Below, piece by piece: positions 23,671 to 33,594 of a DNA stretch of 64,000 nt. Under the pieces are notes generated by a model that was not told where the DNA came from, made no database searches, and worked only from the letters and a program-made list of their open reading frames with translations. Position numbers and translations under genes: made by a program. The DNA lies in NCBI GenBank assembly GCA_030427905.1, contig JAUICL010000001.1, positions 620,001-684,000 of the forward strand, read 5' to 3'. The stretch comes from Bacteroidia bacterium (GTDB lineage Bacteria > Bacteroidota > Bacteroidia > Flavobacteriales_D > Cryomorphaceae). Each line of letters begins with the position of its first letter. Position 1 is the first letter of the stretch.

Positions 23671-26454
23671 TTAATGGGCTTCCAACCAATTTACACCCTG
23701 ATCCATGTCCACCTTGATCGGAACCTTTAAGTCTGAAATGGCATTTTTCATCTCATTTTCGATAATTGGCTTAATATCATCGAGTTCGGAGTTGAGAGCG
23801 TCGAATACGAGTTCATCATGTACTTGAAGGATCATTTTTGACTTAAATCCTCTCTTCTGAAACTCTTCATCAACCCGAATCATGGCCAGCTTTATCATAT
23901 CAGCTGCACTTCCTTGGATAGGGGCGTTGATAGCGTTTCGCTCTGCAAACCCGCGTACAGTACCGTTGCCGCTATTAATATCTTTCAGGTATCTACGCCT
24001 CTTGAGAATGGTTTCAACATAGCCTTTTTCACGAGCAAACTCGATACTTCCATCCATATAAGCTTTGATGCCGGGGTACTTTGAGAAATAGTTTTCAATC
24101 AGTTCGGCTGCCTCGGTACGCGATGTCTGGATGCGCTGAGATAATCCGAATGCCGAGATGCCGTAAATGATTCCGAAGTTGACCACCTTCGCTTTTGAAC
24201 GCATTTCTCGGGTTACTTCATCCAAAGGTACATCGAACACTTTGGCGGCCGTTGCTGCGTGAATGTCTTCACCCTTGTTAAAGGCTTCGAGCATGGCTTC
24301 ATCACCGCTCATATTGGCAATAAGGCGGAGCTCAATCTGGGAGTAGTCAGCTGCCAGAATCGTGTGGTCGGCATCTGATGCGATAAAGGCCATTCTTACC
24401 TTTTTTCCACGTTCAGTTCTGATCGGGATATTTTGAAGATTCGGGTTTTGTGAACTCAATCGGCCTGTGGCCGCTACAGCCTGCATATAGGTGGTGTGAA
24501 TGCGGTTGTCGCGAGGGTTGATTAGTTCGGGAAGCGCATCCACATAGGTGCTTTTCAACTTGTTGACTTGTCTGTACTCTAGTATTTTCCCTACGATGGG
24601 GTGATCATTTTCCAACCGAAGCAAGGTTTCTTCGTTTGTGGCGTACTGACCCGATTTCGTCTTTTTGGGTTTGTCAGAAATCTTGAGCTCATCAAAAAGA
24701 ACGACTCCAAGCTGCTTCGGACTGGCAATATTGAACTCATGACCTGCTAGCTCAAAAATGTCCTTCATTTCTTGTTCAGAAGCTTCACCTAATTCTTTAG
24801 AAATCAGTTCAAGCGCTGATCGATCGATGTTTACTCCAGCATATTCCATCCTAGCCAAAACCGGCATCAGTGGCATTTCTACATCGTAAAAAAGCTTTTT
24901 GAGACCTTCATCTTTCTCAATCTCTTTCTTGAAAATATGGTAGAGTTGAAGCGTGATATCGGCATCTTCAGATGCGTAGTTTACCACTTCTTCAACAGGC
25001 ACGTCACGCATGCTTTTTTGGTTCTTTCCCTTTTTGCCTATCAGCGTTTCGATGCTAATAGGCTGGTAGCCGAGATAGATGCCCGCCAAGTCATCCATTC
25101 CGTGTTTTAAATCGGGTTGGATGAGGTAGTGGGCTAACATGGTGTCGAACATCGGGCCTTTCACATCGATGCCGCTCCAATGCAACACAGTGACATCGTA
25201 CTTCAGGTTATGCCCAATTTTCTCGATAGATTCTGATTCAAAAAACGGTTTGAATTCGTTCAGTATAAATGAAACGGCGTTTTGATTCTCGGGAAGCGGG
25301 ATGTAGTAGGCTTCTCCGGCCTTCCACGAAAAAGACATGCCTACAAGCTCAGCGCTATGCGCATCTACAGAAGTGGTTTCTGTATCAAAGCAAACGGATT
25401 TTTGCTTTAGCATATCTCTGATCAAGGTGGCTCGCTTGTCTTTTGTTTCGATGAGTTTGTAATTCGCCTTGGATGGGTCGAAAACGAGCTGTGAAGGCTC
25501 ACTTTCTGAAGATGCAGCAGATTCAGCACCGGCAGAGAATAGATCCATCTGTTCGCCACTACTCACTGTTATCTGCTCACCAAGTACCCTAGACGCTAAC
25601 GTTTTAAATTCGAGTTCCGTAAAGAGCTCCTTGAGCATTTCCTTATTGGGTTCTTCAATTTGATACACTTCAGCATCAAATTCTACAGGTACGTCGGTAA
25701 TGATAGTGGCAAGTTTCTTCGAGAGAATTCCTTGATCAGCAAATTCAATAACCTTCTCCTTCATTTTTCCCTTCAGTTCATCGGCATGCGCGATGAGACC
25801 TTCCACAGAATCGTACTGGGCTAGGAGTTTTTGGGCTGTTTTCTCACCAATTCCAGGTATTCCCGGGATATTATCGACCGAATCACCCCAGAGTCCAAGC
25901 ATGTCGATAACTTGATCTACGCGCTGGATACCGAACTTTTCGCAGACTTCTTTTGGCCCCATCAATTCAGCAGAGCCACCACTCCGAGCTGGCTTCAACA
26001 TCTTGATATGTTCGGATACAAGCTGGCCGTAATCCTTATCTGGTGTCACCATAAACACATCGAATCCCTCTTTCTCCGCTTTCTTTGCGATCGTTCCGAT
26101 CACATCATCGGCTTCGTATCCTTCCATCTCCACGATCGGAATATTGAAAGCTTCAATGATCTGTCGGATAAACGGCACGGCGATTCGGATGTCGTCGGGA
26201 GTTTCATCTCGGTTTGCTTTGTACTCGGGAAAGACTTCATTTCGCACGTTTCCCCCAGGCAGATCAAATCCAACCGCAATGTGCGAAGGGTTGTGTTTGT
26301 TGATTACATCAGTTAGTGCCAGGGTAAATCCAAAAATGGCAGAAGTATTCATGCCTTTTGAATTAACTCTTGGATTACGGATAAATGCGTAGTACGCTCT
26401 GAAAATCAGGGCGTATGCATCGAGTAAGTATAGGGTTGGACGTTCTTGTGCCAT
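23671..26454 (-). CDS. polA: DNA polymerase I
   Basis: A 927-residue protein with all three domains. The 5'-nuclease is at about 1-300 (LYLLDAYALIFRAYYAF at the start, H3TH GIPGIGEKTAQKLL). The 3'-5' exonuclease is at about 325-520, with its DxE motif intact in FDTETTS and NYASEDADITLQLY. The polymerase domain is at about 530-927, with motif A DYSQIELRLIA, motif B RSKAKVVNFGIIYG and motif C QVHDELVF. It therefore should have proofreading activity, unlike Taq-type enzymes. It is transcribed alone, with a 137-base gap to the downstream lipoprotein gene. Confidence 0.98.
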   Translation of the reverse strand: MAQERPTLYLLDAYALIFRAYYAFIRNPRVNSKGMNTSAIFGFTLALTDVINKHNPSHIAVGFDLPGGNVRNEVFPEYKANRDETPDDIRIAVPFIRQIIEAFNIPIVEMEGYEADDVIGTIAKKAEKEGFDVFMVTPDKDYGQLVSEHIKMLKPARSGGSAELMGPKEVCEKFGIQRVDQVIDMLGLWGDSVDNIPGIPGIGEKTAQKLLAQYDSVEGLIAHADELKGKMKEKVIEFADQGILSKKLATIITDVPVEFDAEVYQIEEPNKEMLKELFTELEFKTLASRVLGEQITVSSGEQMDLFSAGAESAASSESEPSQLVFDPSKANYKLIETKDKRATLIRDMLKQKSVCFDTETTSVDAHSAELVGMSFSWKAGEAYYIPLPENQNAVSFILNEFKPFFESESIEKIGHNLKYDVTVLHWSGIDVKGPMFDTMLAHYLIQPDLKHGMDDLAGIYLGYQPISIETLIGKKGKNQKSMRDVPVEEVVNYASEDADITLQLYHIFKKEIEKDEGLKKLFYDVEMPLMPVLARMEYAGVNIDRSALELISKELGEASEQEMKDIFELAGHEFNIASPKQLGVVLFDELKISDKPKKTKSGQYATNEETLLRLENDHPIVGKILEYRQVNKLKSTYVDALPELINPRDNRIHTTYMQAVAATGRLSSQNPNLQNIPIRTERGKKVRMAFIASDADHTILAADYSQIELRLIANMSGDEAMLEAFNKGEDIHAATAAKVFDVPLDEVTREMRSKAKVVNFGIIYGISAFGLSQRIQTSRTEAAELIENYFSKYPGIKAYMDGSIEFAREKGYVETILKRRRYLKDINSGNGTVRGFAERNAINAPIQGSAADMIKLAMIRVDEEFQKRGFKSKMILQVHDELVFDALNSELDDIKPIIENEMKNAISDLKVPIKVDMDQGVNWLEAH

Positions 26455-26510
26455 TGACTTCGGTTTGGCTACCGAATATAGTCAATGCCTAGAGCAATCT
26501 GGTACGTGAA

Positions 26511-27983
26511 TCAACCTATTTCGAAAGAAGTTCCTTCGGGACTGTCTTTGAGTACAATTCCCATAGCCGAAAGTTCATTTCGAATTTGGTCTGCCGTCGA
26601 GAAGTCTTTACTCAGCTTCGCACCTTTGCGAAGATTGATAGCCAATTCAATCAAACTCTCTGTCAAGTTTCCGCCTTCGCTACTTCCTTCTTCTTCCATT
26701 TTAAATCCGAGTACATCGAAGGTGAAATCGTGCATGGTGCGCTTGAGTTTTTCGAGGTCATCCGCGCTAATTTTTTCCGTGCCAGCTTTGATCAGATTGA
26801 TCATTTTGACCCCATCAAAGAGTTTCGAAATCAAGATGGGTGTGTTGAAGTCATCATTCATCGATTCAACGCAAGATTTCTTCAAGGCGTCCACATCTAC
26901 TGATGAAGTTTCAGCGGGTTGGAGCGATTCCAACGTCTTGATTCCATCAGAAAGACGCTTGTATCCTTTTTCGGCAGCGCGCAGTGCATCGTTCGAAAAG
27001 TCGAGCGTGCTAGCATAGTGACACTGCAGCATAAAGAAGCGCACAGTCATCGGGCTATATCCCTGCTCCAAGAGTTTGTGATTTCCAGTGATTAGCTCTT
27101 CTGGAGTAAAACCATTTCCTTCTGATTTGGCCATTTTGCGACCTTCTACTGTGAGCATGTTTCCATGCATCCAGTAACGCGGGCCACCTTTTTCATTAGC
27201 TCCTTGGTTTTGGGCTATTTCACATTCGTGGTGTGGGAACTTCAAATCCATTCCACCTCCATGAATATCAAATTCCTTTCCGAGGTATTTTGTGCTCATG
27301 GCTGAGCATTCAAGGTGCCACCCTGGAAACCCTTGACCCCACGGCGATGGCCAGTGCATGATGTGTCCACCTTCAGCCTTTTTCCAAATGGCAAAGTCTA
27401 GCGGGTCTCTCTTCTGGTCTTGCCCATCAAGGGTTCTTGTGTTGGATCTCAAGTCATCAATATTCCTACCCGACAGGCTACCGTAATTGTGTTTTTCGGC
27501 GTACTTCCGCACATCGAAATAAACAGATCCATCTACTTCATAAGCCAAACCGTTGTCGATGATTTTTTTAACCATCTCGATCTGTTCGATGATATGACCC
27601 GTTGCAGTGGGCTCAATAGAAGGTGGTAGAATGTTGAAAATGCGCATCACATCGTGAAACCCATTGGTGTACTTTTGAACCACTTCCATTGGCTCCAAAG
27701 CTTCTAGACGGGCTTTCTTTGCAATTTTATCTTCTCCCTCGTCGGCATCATCTACCAAGTGACCTACATCAGTGATGTTTCGGACATACCGCACCTTGTA
27801 ATCTAGGTAGGTAAGGTAGCGGAATACGATGTCGAAACTTAGAAATGAGCGCACGTTTCCGAGATGCACATCGCTATATACGGTCGGGCCACAAACGTAT
27901 AAACCCACGTGTGGTGGGTTCAACGGTTGGAAAATTTCCTTTTCTCTGGTAAGAGTATTGTAGAGTTTAAGTTGACTGCTCAT
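26511..27983 (-). CDS. cysS: Cysteinyl-tRNA synthetase
   Basis: A class I synthetase of 490 residues. The HIGH-like motif is in [15 protein letters not shown] (HLGN 40-43), with zinc ligand C31 and further ligands in GWHLECSAM and HHECEIAQ. The KMSKS motif appears as [11 protein letters not shown], with Ala in place of Ser at position three of the motif. C-terminal DALR-type anticodon domain present. It lies 56 bases upstream of polA on the same strand. Confidence 0.97.
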   Translation of the reverse strand: MSSQLKLYNTLTREKEIFQPLNPPHVGLYVCGPTVYSDVHLGNVRSFLSFDIVFRYLTYLDYKVRYVRNITDVGHLVDDADEGEDKIAKKARLEALEPMEVVQKYTNGFHDVMRIFNILPPSIEPTATGHIIEQIEMVKKIIDNGLAYEVDGSVYFDVRKYAEKHNYGSLSGRNIDDLRSNTRTLDGQDQKRDPLDFAIWKKAEGGHIMHWPSPWGQGFPGWHLECSAMSTKYLGKEFDIHGGGMDLKFPHHECEIAQNQGANEKGGPRYWMHGNMLTVEGRKMAKSEGNGFTPEELITGNHKLLEQGYSPMTVRFFMLQCHYASTLDFSNDALRAAEKGYKRLSDGIKTLESLQPAETSSVDVDALKKSCVESMNDDFNTPILISKLFDGVKMINLIKAGTEKISADDLEKLKRTMHDFTFDVLGFKMEEEGSSEGGNLTESLIELAINLRKGAKLSKDFSTADQIRNELSAMGIVLKDSPEGTSFEIG

Positions 27984-28026
27984 TAGGGGAGATTAAAGTA
28001 GTTGCAACAGTGGTTCAAATGTATGT

Positions 28027-28923
28027 TTAATTGTTTGAATCTTCAATGATTCCATAGCCGATGAAACGACCGTTCTTGTAAACTTCAACACGCTTAAGAA
28101 TTCCGTTCTCATTGTATCGGTACCATTTTCCATTCCAGAGACGGCCATCTTGAAATTCACCTACCTGAGTCACTTGTTTATCGCGGTTGTAAAGCGTGTT
28201 GAAACCGCTTTCCTTGAATGCGGCAAGGTTAGGCTTGTCCGTTGTATTAGGCTTAGTCTCAGTTCGTGGAAGGGTGGGCATTTCTACCTCCGACTTGATT
28301 TTCCTTTTGGGTTTATAGGCCACCAGGCTTCCTTCTTCAATCACGCCATTTGTCATTCTCATTTCTTCCATCGGAGAACCATCTGGATAGAATGTTTTGT
28401 ATAAACCGTGAACTACGCCGTTGTCTAGTTCCACTTTCATTTGGCATACTCCGTTTGGGTAGTAGTAGGTCTGTTCACCTTCTCGTTTACCAGCCGTATT
28501 GAAATTAAATTCTTGAGCGACTTTTCCATTGTCGTGGTATCGCTTAAAAGTTCCAATATTCCGGTTCGAAAGCCAGGTTCCTTCTTCTTCTACATTCCCT
28601 TCTGGGTAGTAGGTTTTGTATTCTCCGTAGGGGTGATTGTCTGCGTAGTTGATCTCACTTCTCAACGACCCCGTTGGATAGTATTTTTTCCAAAGTCCTT
28701 CACGTTTGTTATTGATGTACTCGCCTTCTTCGATCACTTGGTTTTTTCGATATCCTTCTTCAATAGAAATATCGCCAGTAATCTGCCAGTAGCCCTGTCT
28801 CAGGCCACTCGAGTCGGTAAAGTTGATCTTGCTTCCCGCCATGTGAATGTCGGGACCACTTGCTTGAAGTTCTACCCCAAATAGGGCGATGAACAATACG
28901 GATATGTGAATAAGGAGCTTCAT
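28027..28923 (-). CDS. Secreted MORN-repeat (YwqK-like) protein
   Basis: A 298-residue protein with a signal peptide (about 1-21) and at least six MORN-variant repeats of the type G-x-W-K-x-Y-Y-P-T/D/N-G (for example REGLWKKYYPTGSL, YGEYKTYYPEGN, GTFKRYHDNGK, REGEQTYYYPNG, HGLYKTFYPDGS). These are the MORN_2 repeats annotated in Bacteroidota as YwqK family. The name implies an antitoxin in some annotations, but here no toxin neighbour is visible. A structural or binding role in the envelope is more likely. Confidence 0.88.
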   Translation of the reverse strand: MKLLIHISVLFIALFGVELQASGPDIHMAGSKINFTDSSGLRQGYWQITGDISIEEGYRKNQVIEEGEYINNKREGLWKKYYPTGSLRSEINYADNHPYGEYKTYYPEGNVEEEGTWLSNRNIGTFKRYHDNGKVAQEFNFNTAGKREGEQTYYYPNGVCQMKVELDNGVVHGLYKTFYPDGSPMEEMRMTNGVIEEGSLVAYKPKRKIKSEVEMPTLPRTETKPNTTDKPNLAAFKESGFNTLYNRDKQVTQVGEFQDGRLWNGKWYRYNENGILKRVEVYKNGRFIGYGIIEDSNN

Positions 28924-28979
28924 CGGTATGAGTTTTAGCTCCCTTAACTACGAAAGTGTTTTGAGAAGGTTACAGTTTT

Positions 28980-29930
28980 TTAGACTGTTGGTTCTCGAAG
29001 GTTCACCAACATGTCTTCAACCATGCGCTCTAAGTTGAAATCTGGTTGCCATCCCCAATCGCTGCGAGCCATAGAGTCGTCGATGCTACTTGGCCATGAA
29101 GCGGCAATAGAATCGCGGTAGTCGGGTTTGTAAGTGATTTTAAAATCAGGGATATGCTTGCGGATTTCTTCCGCGAGAATGGCCGGGGTGAATGATGCTC
29201 CGGCAATGTTGTAGCTCGTTCGCACCTTCACTTGATCTGCTGGGGCGTGCATCAAATTGAGCGTTGCCTTGATGGCATCTGGCATGTACATCATTGGCAA
29301 TTCGGCGTTTTCATTGAGAAAACACTCGTATTTTCCATGTGCAATGGCTTCGTGAAAGATATGAACTGCGTAATCGGTCGTACCACCACCTGGAGCACTC
29401 TTGTACCCAATGATTCCAGGAAAGCGCACACTTCTTACATCTACGTTGTACCGACGGTTGTAGTACTCACACCAACTTTCACCCGCCACCTTGGTGATAC
29501 CGTACACCGTGGTAGGCTCCATAACGGTGCGCTGCGGGGTCATGTCTTTGGGAGTATGTGGTCCGAATACGGCGATAGAACTCGGCCAAAATATTTTTCT
29601 GATATGACCGTCGCGAGCTAGCTCGATCACATTCGAAAGACCATTCATGTTCAGGTTCCAACCCAAGGCTGGTTTCATTTCGGCAGTGGCAGATAGTAGA
29701 GCCGCTAAATGATACACTTCATCGATCGCATACTTTTTGACAATGTCGAATAGTCCTTTGGCATCGAGCACATCAATTTGTTCGTATGGGCCATCCGCCA
29801 ATGCATTTGTCGGCCTTTCGGCCAAATCAGATGCGACAACCTTGTCGGTGCCATACATTTTTCGAAGTTCCTGTACGAGCTCAGTTCCTATTTGTCCTGC
29901 AGCGCCAATCACCAATATATTCTGAGACAT
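28980..29930 (-). CDS. tdh: SDR-type L-threonine 3-dehydrogenase (NAD-dependent epimerase fold)
   Basis: A 316-residue extended short-chain dehydrogenase. NAD-binding VIGAAGQIGTELV is at the N-terminus, with catalytic YGITK (Y and K of YxxxK) and SSIAVFG. Its overall sequence, including the C-terminal SWPSSIDDSMARSDWGW, matches the SDR-type threonine dehydrogenases first described in Flavobacterium and Cytophaga, which oxidise threonine to 2-amino-3-ketobutyrate. It is divergent from the homogentisate dioxygenase gene, so both are amino-acid catabolism genes. Confidence 0.88.
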   Translation of the reverse strand: MSQNILVIGAAGQIGTELVQELRKMYGTDKVVASDLAERPTNALADGPYEQIDVLDAKGLFDIVKKYAIDEVYHLAALLSATAEMKPALGWNLNMNGLSNVIELARDGHIRKIFWPSSIAVFGPHTPKDMTPQRTVMEPTTVYGITKVAGESWCEYYNRRYNVDVRSVRFPGIIGYKSAPGGGTTDYAVHIFHEAIAHGKYECFLNENAELPMMYMPDAIKATLNLMHAPADQVKVRTSYNIAGASFTPAILAEEIRKHIPDFKITYKPDYRDSIAASWPSSIDDSMARSDWGWQPDFNLERMVEDMLVNLREPTV

Positions 29931-30027
29931 AATCTTAAAGAATTAGGGATGGCAAATTTACGAATAGATTGAGATTTGATTTAGAAAAATCGACGAAGTT
30001 CAGCAGGGGTAGAGGCCTTTGATTTAA

Positions 30028-30035
30028 TATCTTTG
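30028..30035 (+). promoter_or_regulatory. -7 box of hmgA promoter
   Basis: TATCTTTG matches TAnnTTTG, 25 bases upstream of the ATG at 30061. No good -33 TTG is seen at the proper distance, so an activator may be needed. Confidence 0.55.
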
Positions 30036-30060
30036 CTTTCCAACAAAAAGATAAGTCGTT

Positions 30061-31218
30061 ATGCCCATTTATCATCAATTAGGAAATATTCCACACAAGC
30101 GTCACACCATTCCAGAAAAGCCGGGTGGCGGAATGTATTACGAACAGCTATTTGGAACGATTGGTTTTGATGGGATGTCGTCGCTACTGTATCACATTCA
30201 CCGCCCAACGATGGTGAAGGCCATGGGCGAGCCCGTAGATGTGAGCCCGCAAATCGCAGTAGAAAAGAATTTGAAATCCCTTCGATTGAAAGGGTTTCAG
30301 GTGAAACCGACAGATGACTTTTTGGAAAGCCGTGTGCCGATTCTGGTCAACTCCGACTGCTACATCGAGTTGGCAGCGCCGAAAAAATCCATGACAGATT
30401 ATTTCTACAAAAACGCCGATGCAGATGAAGTGATCTTCGTACACAAGGGAAAGGGAACGTTTAAATCCTTTCTCGGAAACTTGGATTTTTCTTATGGCGA
30501 TTACCTTGTTATTCCACGTGGAATGATCTATCAAATGGAGTTTGAAACAGAAGAAAACCGCCTATTTGTTGTTCAATCCTTCAGTCCAGTTTATACGCCC
30601 AAGCGATACCGCAATTATTTTGGGCAATTGCTCGAGCACTCACCTTATTGCGAGCGAGATATCCGTCGTCCCAAAGATTTGTCGCCGGTAGATGAGAAAG
30701 GAGATTTCTTAATCAAAATCAGAAAGGAGAACCTTCTCCACCAGTTTACCTATGCTTCTCATCCATTCGACGTAGTAGGATGGGATGGGTACAACTATCC
30801 ATACGCTTTTTCTATTCACGATTTCGAGCCGATTACAGGGCGGGTGCACATGCCACCGCCTATTCACCAGACATTTGAAACTGCTGGATTCGTGATCTGT
30901 TCGTTCTGTCCTAGACTCTACGATTACCACCCGAAATCGGTACCGGCGCCTTATAACCACAGCAATATTGACTCAGACGAAGTGCTTTACTACGTAGACG
31001 GTGATTTTATGAGCCGAAACGATATTGAAGCTGGGCATATCTCACTTCACCCAGCGGGTATTCCACATGGGCCACACCCGGGGGCTGCAGAGCGCAGCAT
31101 TGGAGAGACAGAGACTGAAGAGTTAGCAGTTATGGTCGATACATTCAAGCCACTAAAAGTGACGCAGCAAGCCCTCGATATTGCCGATGATACGTATTGG
31201 AAGTCTTGGTTGGAGTAG
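30061..31218 (+). CDS. hmgA: Homogentisate 1,2-dioxygenase
   Basis: A 385-residue cupin-type iron dioxygenase opening the aromatic ring of homogentisate to maleylacetoacetate in tyrosine and phenylalanine degradation. C-terminal metal-site motifs HISLHPAGIPHGPHPG and NIDSDEVLYYVDG (His and Glu ligands) and PPIHQTFET are present. The length is near that of bacterial members. 4-Hydroxyphenylpyruvate dioxygenase, which makes its substrate, is encoded 1.2 kb downstream. A bidirectional terminator follows at 31241. Confidence 0.95.
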   Translation: MPIYHQLGNIPHKRHTIPEKPGGGMYYEQLFGTIGFDGMSSLLYHIHRPTMVKAMGEPVDVSPQIAVEKNLKSLRLKGFQVKPTDDFLESRVPILVNSDCYIELAAPKKSMTDYFYKNADADEVIFVHKGKGTFKSFLGNLDFSYGDYLVIPRGMIYQMEFETEENRLFVVQSFSPVYTPKRYRNYFGQLLEHSPYCERDIRRPKDLSPVDEKGDFLIKIRKENLLHQFTYASHPFDVVGWDGYNYPYAFSIHDFEPITGRVHMPPPIHQTFETAGFVICSFCPRLYDYHPKSVPAPYNHSNIDSDEVLYYVDGDFMSRNDIEAGHISLHPAGIPHGPHPGAAERSIGETETEELAVMVDTFKPLKVTQQALDIADDTYWKSWLE

Positions 31219-31240
31219 GTTTGGCCATTAGAGCATTAAA

Positions 31241-31272
31241 AAAAGGCTTGTCAGTAGAGACAAGCCTTTTTT
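31241..31272. terminator. Bidirectional terminator
   Basis: aaaaggcttgtc (31241-31252), loop agtaga, gacaagcctttt (31259-31270) plus T-run; flanked by A on the left. It serves hmgA and the convergent gene ending at 31295. Confidence 0.85.
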
Positions 31273-31294
31273 ATACGATGAGTTTTTTTTAAGA

Positions 31295-32272
31295 CTACTC
31301 CTTCACAAACTTAAATGTGCGGTTGATTCCATCAAGTTGGATCATATACACGCCACTGTTTAGGTCTTGTACATCCAGCTGTTGGTTTGGTGATATTTGC
31401 CCTTCAGCCACCACCTTCCCGGTGATATCGAAAACGTGGTAATTGGTTTGAGCGAGATCAAAATCGACACGGATAAAATCGCGCGTAATAGTTGGGTATA
31501 ACAGTGCTGTTGACTCAGGCATTTCATCTACGCTACTCGTGCTTGGAGCTATGCGGTATACCTGTCCATCGGCCGGATCGCCTGATATAACATTTGGCTG
31601 GGTGTTTTCATCCAAAACGGTGAAATCTGGTGCCGCCGGATCCCCACTCAGGTATCGACCGTACTCGAATGAATCATCGATAATGTTGATTCCAGTCACG
31701 AACAAAATAAACGGTCCTAGGCTGCCATCGTGAAGTACTTGGGGTGTAGTGATTGAGTTTGATCCAAATCGAAACTCCATAGCACCGTCGGACTCATAAA
31801 GCCAAATTTGGAAGTTGATGCGCTGGTCAGCGCTTCCATCTCCTCCGTCGAAAGAAAACACTTCGTTGTAGAAGGCGGCATTCTCGTATTGAATTTTAAA
31901 AATTCGATTTCCAACATCTCCTTCTGTTTTGTAACGGATGATAGATGGATCGCCACCATCAAGGGCTTCTCCGTCAATCAAATCGCTTCCGTAACCAAAA
32001 CCAGCATTCGTGTTGGAGTTGAAAAGAACAAATTCGGCACCTAGACCAATTTGAAACATGCTCGAATAGGCTTCTTCACCAAGCATATAATCAAAGCCAA
32101 GATCCACCTGAAACTCGGGATCATCCCAAATTCCATCATCAAAATCATCCCCTTCAATAATCGTTCCATCGCCAAATTGGGCGTAGGCTTCGTTGAAGTA
32201 AGTAAGCTCGTACTGAGCTGTTGCAGACATGCAGAGTGCAATGGCTGCCAAAAAAAGTAAAGGTTGTTTCAT
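31295..32272 (-). CDS. Secreted protein with T9SS type A sorting domain
   Basis: A 325-residue protein with a signal peptide (about 1-19, ending ATAQ). A beta-rich acidic domain follows (about 20-240), with many Gly/Asp and no enzyme motif. The C-terminal T9SS domain (about 255-325) carries the patterns LLYPTITRDFIRVDF and LNSGVYMIQLDG. It would be exported to the cell surface or medium. The N-terminal domain is of unknown function. The gene is divergent from hppD. Confidence 0.85.
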   Translation of the reverse strand: MKQPLLFLAAIALCMSATAQYELTYFNEAYAQFGDGTIIEGDDFDDGIWDDPEFQVDLGFDYMLGEEAYSSMFQIGLGAEFVLFNSNTNAGFGYGSDLIDGEALDGGDPSIIRYKTEGDVGNRIFKIQYENAAFYNEVFSFDGGDGSADQRINFQIWLYESDGAMEFRFGSNSITTPQVLHDGSLGPFILFVTGINIIDDSFEYGRYLSGDPAAPDFTVLDENTQPNVISGDPADGQVYRIAPSTSSVDEMPESTALLYPTITRDFIRVDFDLAQTNYHVFDITGKVVAEGQISPNQQLDVQDLNSGVYMIQLDGINRTFKFVKE

Positions 32273-32416
32273 ACTGTTTAGATTTTAAGCGAAAATATGA
32301 TTTTCCTTCCTTCGGTAATTCACTCTAGGGTCAAATCATTCTCCAATTAGTGTTAAAGCCATGATGCAGGAACGCAGAGGGAAGTAAGAATGCCCGCAAA
32401 TCCTAGCTCATTTTTG

Positions 32417-32424
32417 TATCTTTA
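32417..32424 (+). promoter_or_regulatory. -7 box of hppD promoter
   Basis: TATCTTTA (consensus TAnnTTTG, last base differs) ends 12 bases before the ATG at 32436, implying a very short 5' leader of roughly 7 bases. Confidence 0.45.
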
Positions 32425-32435
32425 CGGAAAGATTT

Positions 32436-33584
32436 ATGACTATGACTGCAAGCACTTCTGATACTTTAAATTTGGAAAAAATTGTTCCCGAAGCCCAGGA
32501 TTTTCTCCCGCTTTTAGGAACCGATTACGTTGAGCTATACGTAGGTAATGCAAAGCAAGCTGCTCACTTCTACAAAACGGCATTTGGATTTCAATCAGTA
32601 GCTTATTCTGGTCTGGAAACTGGTAACAAAGACAAAGTGAGTTACGTCTTGCAACAAGATAAAATTAGATTGGTCTTATCGAGCCCGTTGAGAGCAGAGA
32701 GCCCTATTAATGAGCATATTGTAAAGCACGGAGATGGTGTGAAAGTAGTTGCACTTTGGGTAGATGATGCCACGAAAGCCTGGGAAGAAACCACCAAGCG
32801 CGGGGCAGAGTCTTTTATGGAGCCAACTAAATCGGAAGATGAAAATGGTCACGTGATTCAGTCAGGAATTCACACCTATGGTGAAACGATTCACATTTTT
32901 GTCGAGCGCAAAAACTACAATGGAACATTCCTCCCAGGATTTAAAGAATGGAAGAGCGATTACAACCCAGAGCCAGTAGGTCTGAAGTATATCGACCACA
33001 TGGTAGGAAATGTTGGATGGGGTGAAATGAACAAATGGGTTGATTTTTACGCCAAAGTGATGGGCTTTGCTCAGATTATTTCCTTCGACGATAAAGATAT
33101 TTCGACCGAGTACACAGCTCTTATGAGTAAGGTTATGAGCAATGGAAACGGACGAATCAAATTTCCAATCAACGAGCCAGCCGAGGGGCGCAAGAAATCT
33201 CAGATCGAAGAATACATCGACTTTTATGAAGGGGCTGGGGTTCAGCACATCGCTGTGGCTACCGACAATATTATCGAAACGGTAACCGCGCTGCAAAGTC
33301 GTGGTGTCGAGTTCCTTTACGTGCCAAGTACATATTACGAAACCGTTTTGGATAGAGTTGGTGAAATAGATGAAGACCTTGAGCCGTTAAAGGAACTCGG
33401 AATCTTAATTGATCGCGATGATGAAGGCTACTTGCTTCAAATATTTACCAAACCCGTGCTCGACCGCCCGACGATGTTCTTTGAGATTATTCAAAGAAAA
33501 GGCGCTCAAAGCTTCGGAAAAGGTAACTTCAAAGCCCTATTTGAATCTATTGAAAGAGAACAAGAACTTAGAGGGACACTCTAA
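32436..33584 (+). CDS. hppD: 4-Hydroxyphenylpyruvate dioxygenase
   Basis: A 382-residue protein of two VOC (glyoxalase-fold) domains. The catalytic second domain has YIDHMVGNV (first Fe ligand His), VQHIAVATDN (second) and FFEIIQRKG (third, Glu), all present. It converts 4-hydroxyphenylpyruvate to homogentisate, the substrate of HmgA encoded upstream. The stop at 33584 is 16 bases before a terminator hairpin that also overlaps the start of the next gene. ATG at 32442 is a possible alternative start. Confidence 0.96.
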   Translation: MTMTASTSDTLNLEKIVPEAQDFLPLLGTDYVELYVGNAKQAAHFYKTAFGFQSVAYSGLETGNKDKVSYVLQQDKIRLVLSSPLRAESPINEHIVKHGDGVKVVALWVDDATKAWEETTKRGAESFMEPTKSEDENGHVIQSGIHTYGETIHIFVERKNYNGTFLPGFKEWKSDYNPEPVGLKYIDHMVGNVGWGEMNKWVDFYAKVMGFAQIISFDDKDISTEYTALMSKVMSNGNGRIKFPINEPAEGRKKSQIEEYIDFYEGAGVQHIAVATDNIIETVTALQSRGVEFLYVPSTYYETVLDRVGEIDEDLEPLKELGILIDRDDEGYLLQIFTKPVLDRPTMFFEIIQRKGAQSFGKGNFKALFESIEREQELRGTL

Positions 33585-33594
33585 TAAAGCCTAT

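Noticed and set aside
25831-26316. 161-residue plus-strand ORF
   Set aside because: Entirely antisense to the conserved 5'-nuclease domain of polA.
29232-29621. 129-residue plus-strand ORF
   Set aside because: Antisense to the threonine dehydrogenase gene and without any motif.
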